From NCBI GenBank assembly GCA_022508925.1, contig JAFLUF010000014.1, positions 1 to 35,732 on the forward strand: 35,732 bases of DNA, in the 5' to 3' direction. Source of the stretch: Oscillospiraceae bacterium. Its GTDB lineage: Bacteria; Bacillota; Clostridia; Oscillospirales; Ruminococcaceae. Positions 32,399-35,732 of this stretch are shown here, one piece after another. The translations under genes and the position numbers were made by a program. The notes below the pieces were generated by a model. That model saw only the letters and a program-made list of their open reading frames with translations. It was not told the DNA's origin and searched no databases. The number at the start of each line of letters is the position of its first letter. Position 1 is the first letter of the stretch.

Positions 32399-32576
32399 CA
32401 GCTTTTTTAAATTTTTCACCAAGCCGTCAAAAATACTGCAAAAAAAGCGCTGTTTTTTTGGCACATAGCTCTAAACTCACAAAAAAATATATGAATTTTA
32501 GTACAATTATACAACCGAAAATTATAATGTCGCTGACAAATTTTACAAATTTTACGAAAAAAATTAAAAATCCCGC

Positions 32577-32605
32577 TTGACAAAAGCGGAATGATATGGT
32601 AGAAT
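32577..32605 (+). promoter_or_regulatory. Sigma-A promoter for the trp operon
   Basis: A perfect TTGACA (32577-32582) and TAGAAT (32600-32605) are 17 bp apart. Transcription should start near 32612 and run into the T-box leader. Confidence 0.85.
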
Positions 32606-32611
32606 AACGTT

Positions 32612-32906
32612 GTTAATTGAATATGCCTTACAAACCTATGAAGCAGAGATAAAGGTGTTTGCAGCACTCACAGAGAGCGGTCGTTGCTGAGAGTACCGCA
32701 GAAAGCGAAGCATCAAATGGACTGCCGAGGGCGCGAGGAAAACCGCGGTAAAGCGGCGAGTATTCCGCGACGTGCGCGAGCGTTAATCGCAGGGGTATGT
32801 CAGTACCCGCAGAGAGCGCGGATATTCCGCGAATTAAGGTGGTATCGCGGCGATCTATTCACCGTCCTTATGACAGGCAAATGCTGTCACAGGGGCGGTT
32901 TTTTAG
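32612..32906 (+). ncRNA. Tryptophan T-box leader RNA
   Basis: The leader between promoter and trpE has the parts of a T-box: an AGAGA-type Stem I base near 32645, an apical region with AGAGAGCGG, a specifier TGG (Trp) followed by A at 32718-32720, further stems, the conserved T-box AAGGTGGTATCGCGG at 32836-32850, and an intrinsic terminator. Uncharged tRNA-Trp would pair with the specifier and the T-box and stabilise the antiterminator, so trpEGD is read when tryptophan is scarce. The specifier is inferred from position and from the downstream genes. The 5' limit is the predicted promoter start. Confidence 0.9.
32861..32906 (+). terminator. T-box-controlled terminator before trpE
   Basis: ACCGTCCTTATGACAG pairs with CTGTCACAGGGGCGGT around a short loop, followed by T6. 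It competes with the antiterminator that includes the T-box sequence. Confidence 0.88.
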
Positions 32907-32911
32907 TTTTT

Positions 32912-32932
32912 TTAGAGATTAGAGATTAGTTG
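32912..32932 (+). repeat. Short TTAGARN heptad run upstream of trpE
   Basis: TTAGAGA, TTAGAGA and TTAGTTG lie between the T-box terminator and the trpE ribosome site (AAAGGAG). They belong to the same heptad family as at 9163-9197 and 31352-31386. Confidence 0.55.
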
Positions 32933-32945
32933 AAAGGAGCACCAA

Positions 32946-34412
32946 ATGTTGGTACCAAGTCTTGAAGAAGCGAAAGAATACGCCGAGTACAGCAGGATCC
33001 CCGTCAGGCGCGAGATCCTCTCGGATATCAGGACCCCCATAGAGGTCCTGAAGATACTCAAGTCCGTAAGCAAGCACGTTTATATCCTCGAAAGCGTGGA
33101 AAATCAGGAAAAATGGGGACGCTATACTTTTCTGGGATATGATCCCACGCTTGAGATATCCTGTATAAACGGAAGCATGACCGTAAAAAACGTGCTTTCG
33201 GGAGAAAGCAAAACATTTGAGGTCAAAAGTCCCGCCGAGTATATCCGAAAGCTGATGGGAGAGTTACTCTCGCCCGCGATCCCGGGATTTCCGAGCTTTA
33301 CGGGCGGCTTGGTCGGGTATTTCGGATATGACTACATCAAATACAGCGAACCCCGCCTGAAGCTTGACGCGCTCGACGAGGAGCATTTCAAGGACGTTGA
33401 CCTTATGCTGTTCAACAATGTTATAGCGTTTGACAATATCCGCCAGAAAATAATACTTATCACAAACATCTCGGGCAATAACATAGACAGCGATTACAAG
33501 AGAGCCGAGCAGGAGCTTGACAAAATGGCGCGGCTTATCATTGACGGAAAGCCCGAGCAGGACAAAAAGGCCTGCCTGAAAAGCGAGTTTAAGCCCCTGT
33601 TCGACAAGGAGCAGTTCTGCGAAATGGTGGAACGCGCCAAGAAATACATTTATGAAGGCGATATCTTTCAAGTTGTATTGTCCAACAGGCTCGAGGCGGA
33701 ATTTGAGGGCAGTCTGCTGAATACCTACCGAATGCTGAGGACAACAAATCCCTCGCCGTATATGTTCTATTTCTCAAGCGACGATATGGAGGTCGCGGGG
33801 TCGAGTCCCGAAACGCTCGTAAAGCTTGAAAACGGCGTGCTTCACACCTTCCCTCTCGCGGGAACGCGCCCGCGCGGAAAGACCGAGGAAGAGGACAAAG
33901 AGCTTGAGCGCGGACTTCTCGCGGACGAAAAGGAGCTTTCCGAGCACAATATGCTGGTAGACTTAGGCAGGAACGACCTCGGAAAGATATCGGAATTCGG
34001 CTCGGTAGAGGTCGAAAAGTATATGTCGATAGAGCGTTATTCGCACGTAATGCACATCGGCTCGACAGTCCGCGGACAGATACGCAAGGAATTCTGCGCG
34101 CTCGACGCGGTCGACGCGGTCCTTCCCGCGGGCACTCTCTCGGGCGCGCCGAAGATACGCGCCTGCGAGATAATAAACGAGCTTGAAAACAACAAGCGCG
34201 GTATCTACGGCGGAGCGATAGGCTACATTGATTTCCACGGAAATCTTGACACCTGCATCGCCATCCGCCTGTGCTTTAAGAAAAACGGAAAAGTCTTTGT
34301 GAGAAGCGGCGCGGGGATCGTCGCGGACAGCGTACCGGAAAACGAGTTTACCGAGTGTATAAATAAGGCCAAGGCGGTTGTAAACGCGCTCGAAGCCTCA
34401 CGGGAGGTGTAA
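32946..34412 (+). CDS. trpE: TrpE, anthranilate synthase component I
   Basis: A 488-residue enzyme that converts chorismate and ammonia or glutamine to anthranilate with TrpG. The N-terminal tryptophan feedback site is recognisable in YILESVENQEKWGRYTFLGYDP. The catalytic domain contains GDIFQVVLSNR, AGSSPETLVKLENG, TFPLAGTRPRGKTEEED and LPAGTLSGAPKIRACEII (near 393-410). Length is usual. AAAGGAG precedes the ATG. It is the first gene of the trp operon, controlled by the T-box, and ends 2 bp before trpG. Confidence 0.96.
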   Translation: MLVPSLEEAKEYAEYSRIPVRREILSDIRTPIEVLKILKSVSKHVYILESVENQEKWGRYTFLGYDPTLEISCINGSMTVKNVLSGESKTFEVKSPAEYIRKLMGELLSPAIPGFPSFTGGLVGYFGYDYIKYSEPRLKLDALDEEHFKDVDLMLFNNVIAFDNIRQKIILITNISGNNIDSDYKRAEQELDKMARLIIDGKPEQDKKACLKSEFKPLFDKEQFCEMVERAKKYIYEGDIFQVVLSNRLEAEFEGSLLNTYRMLRTTNPSPYMFYFSSDDMEVAGSSPETLVKLENGVLHTFPLAGTRPRGKTEEEDKELERGLLADEKELSEHNMLVDLGRNDLGKISEFGSVEVEKYMSIERYSHVMHIGSTVRGQIRKEFCALDAVDAVLPAGTLSGAPKIRACEIINELENNKRGIYGGAIGYIDFHGNLDTCIAIRLCFKKNGKVFVRSGAGIVADSVPENEFTECINKAKAVVNALEASREV

Positions 34413-34414
34413 AT

Positions 34415-34984
34415 ATGATCTTGCTTGTTGATAATTATGACAGTTTTTCCTATAATTTATATCAGCTTATCGGCTCAATAGATCCCGATATCAGAGTCAT
34501 ACGCAACGACGAGCTTACCTGTGAGGAAGCCCTCGCGCTTGATCCCTCTCACATCATCATAAGCCCCGGACCGGGCAGACCGCGCGAAGCGGGGATATGT
34601 GAGGAGCTTGTTTTAAACGCAGCGGGAAAAGTTCCCGTTTTAGGCGTATGTCTCGGACATCAGGCCATATGCGAGGCGTTCGGAGCGAAAATAACCTACG
34701 CGAAAAAGCTTATGCACGGAAAAAAGTCCGTAATAGAATACGACCGCACTTCGCCTATGTTTTCGGGAATAGACACTTTTTTGGAGGTAGCGCGGTATCA
34801 TTCACTCGCTGCGGACGAATCAACAATGCCGGACGAACTTAAAATAACCGCGAGAACAAATGACGGAGAAATTATGGCTGTCGAGCATAAAAAATACCCC
34901 GTTTTCGGACTGCAGTTCCACCCCGAAAGCATACTTACTCAAAACGGCAGGATAATCGCCGAAAACTTTCTGAAAATAAGCTGA
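34415..34984 (+). CDS. trpG: TrpG, anthranilate synthase glutamine amidotransferase
   Basis: A 189-residue class I glutamine amidotransferase. The catalytic triad is visible as C79 in GVCLGHQA and H169/E171 in QFHPES, with the oxyanion loop SPGPGRPREAG near 50-60. It supplies ammonia to TrpE. It may also serve p-aminobenzoate synthesis (PabA), as in other bacteria with one such subunit. GGGAGGT in the end of trpE is its ribosome site. Confidence 0.95.
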   Translation: MILLVDNYDSFSYNLYQLIGSIDPDIRVIRNDELTCEEALALDPSHIIISPGPGRPREAGICEELVLNAAGKVPVLGVCLGHQAICEAFGAKITYAKKLMHGKKSVIEYDRTSPMFSGIDTFLEVARYHSLAADESTMPDELKITARTNDGEIMAVEHKKYPVFGLQFHPESILTQNGRIIAENFLKIS

Positions 34985-35284
34985 TATTTTTCGGTATTTT
35001 CGAGCTGAATTAATCATGAAATATTTCCGTAAAAAACCGCGCCGAAAACCGGCTTGAATTTCTTATATTTTTTCAAATAATTTTTATTGGAGAAATTACG
35101 ATAATACAGCCAAATATTCAGGATAAAAAATACAGTTTTAAAGAGTATTTTTTCAGGCAATAAACCGCTTGATTTTTCGGGAATTTTTTACGGAATTATT
35201 TGCGGTATTTTTTAAAACAATAAAATAATATTTTCGCTTTGATTTTTTATTGAAAATCAGCAAAATTAAACGGAGGAAAATTCA
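34985..35284 (+). other. AT-rich trpG-trpD spacer
   Basis: 300 bp with no supported gene. A weak hairpin, GCCG-AAAAC-CGGC, lies at 35041-35053. Imperfect repeats of the form CGGTATTTT / CGGAATTATTT recur, and GATTTTTTATTGAAAATC (35241-35258) is a small palindrome. I saw no convincing promoter, although AT-rich -10-like stretches are common. GGAGG lies before trpD. Confidence 0.6.
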
Positions 35285-35732
35285 ATGATAAAAGAAGCAA
35301 TTGTTAAGATCGTTGACAAGCAGGATCTGACCTACGACGAAGCTTATCGGGTAATTACAGAAATTATGTCGGGAGAGACTACTCCCACACAAAACGCGGC
35401 ATTTCTCTCGGCTCTCTCGACAAAGAGCACCAAAGCCGAGACTATCGACGAAATAACAGGCTGTGCCGCCGCTATGCGCGACGCCGCCACAAAATTTGAA
35501 AACGACCTCGACCTGCTCGAGATCGTCGGCACGGGCGGCGACAACGCTCACAGCTTCAACATCTCCACGACCTCGGCAATCATTATAGCCGCTTCGGGGA
35601 TAATGGTAGCCAAGCACGGCAACCGCGCGGCTTCGTCGCTTTGTGGCACCGCGGACTGTCTTGAAGCTCTCGGAGTGAACATCGACCTCGACCCCGAAAA
35701 GTGCCGCGAGCTTCTTGAAAATGTCGGCTTCT
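35285..35732 (+). CDS. trpD: TrpD, anthranilate phosphoribosyltransferase (partial, 3' end outside window)
   Basis: The first 149 residues of TrpD. The PRPP-binding motif GTGGD is at 82-86, followed by NISTTSA, then the anthranilate-binding KHGNR at 110-114, and [11 protein letters not shown]. It transfers phosphoribose to anthranilate, the second tryptophan step. The family often has KHGNRSVSS and GSAD; here AASS and GTAD are read. GGAGGAAAA precedes the ATG. The remaining C-terminal part lies beyond the window. Confidence 0.95.
   Translation, partial: MIKEAIVKIVDKQDLTYDEAYRVITEIMSGETTPTQNAAFLSALSTKSTKAETIDEITGCAAAMRDAATKFENDLDLLEIVGTGGDNAHSFNISTTSAIIIAASGIMVAKHGNRAASSLCGTADCLEALGVNIDLDPEKCRELLENVGF

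Noticed and set aside
32416-32667. An 83-codon minus-strand frame in the flgB-trpE spacer
   Set aside because: It lies across AT-rich promoter DNA and the trp promoter, has no ribosome site and no recognisable protein features.
32912-32932. TRAP-binding triplet repeats before trpE
   Set aside because: TAG triplets recur, but every 7 nt and only about three times, while TRAP sites need about eleven (G/U)AG triplets spaced by 2-3 nt; the same heptads occur at non-trp genes, and control by a T-box is already evident.

Overview
The window reads as part of the chromosome of a motile, low-to-moderate-GC Gram-positive bacterium of the Clostridia (Bacillota). The evidence is a Clostridium/Bacillus-type flagellar-chemotaxis gene order, FliY (a CheC-FliN fusion) in place of a short FliN, FlbD beside FlgE, paired CheC/CheD, a T-box leader before trpE, strong AGGAGG-type ribosome sites and frequent TTG/GTG starts. 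I cannot name a genus. No rRNA, tRNA, CRISPR array, transposase or prophage gene was seen.

Left end (1-5600): a truncated trkA-like K+ channel regulator on the minus strand. Divergent from it, behind a clear sigma-A promoter, are an orphan solute-binding lipoprotein, a membrane-bound HD-GYP cyclic-di-GMP phosphodiesterase with an extracytoplasmic sensor region, and a thiazole-synthesis group thiS-thiH-tenI that lacks thiG and thiF. A 141-bp palindromic element sits between thiS and thiH. A bidirectional terminator closes this side and the convergent flagellar side.

Centre (5653-32286, all minus strand): about 27 kb of flagellar and chemotaxis genes, read from right to left: flgB-flgC-fliE-fliF-fliG-fliH-fliI-fliJ-fliK-flgD-(flagellar operon protein)-flgE-flbD-motA | motB-fliM-fliY-cheY | fliO-fliP-fliQ-fliR-flhB-flhA-sigD-flgF-like-flgG-like-cheC-cheD. 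Promoter-like sequences precede flgB, motB and fliO, and a good terminator follows cheY, so there are probably at least three transcription units. Together they encode the rod and hook, MS ring and switch, export gate and ATPase, stator, response regulator with its phosphatases, and the late-flagellar sigma factor. flhF, flhG and fliL are missing from their usual places; cheA, cheW, cheB, cheR and flagellin are not here.

Right end (32370-35732, plus strand): a sigma-A promoter, a tryptophan T-box leader with a TGG specifier and terminator, then trpE, trpG and a truncated trpD. An AT-rich gap of 300 bp separates trpG and trpD.

The most unusual signals are non-coding: (i) two related palindromic elements, each directly abutting a stop codon and differing by compensatory changes in their stems; (ii) a 15-bp motif placed exactly 2 bp downstream of the -10 box at both the flgB and motB promoters; (iii) 7-bp TTAGARN tandem repeats just upstream of the ribosome sites of sigD, fliE and trpE. 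The paired solute-binding protein and HD-GYP sensor is a plausible ligand-to-cyclic-di-GMP module.
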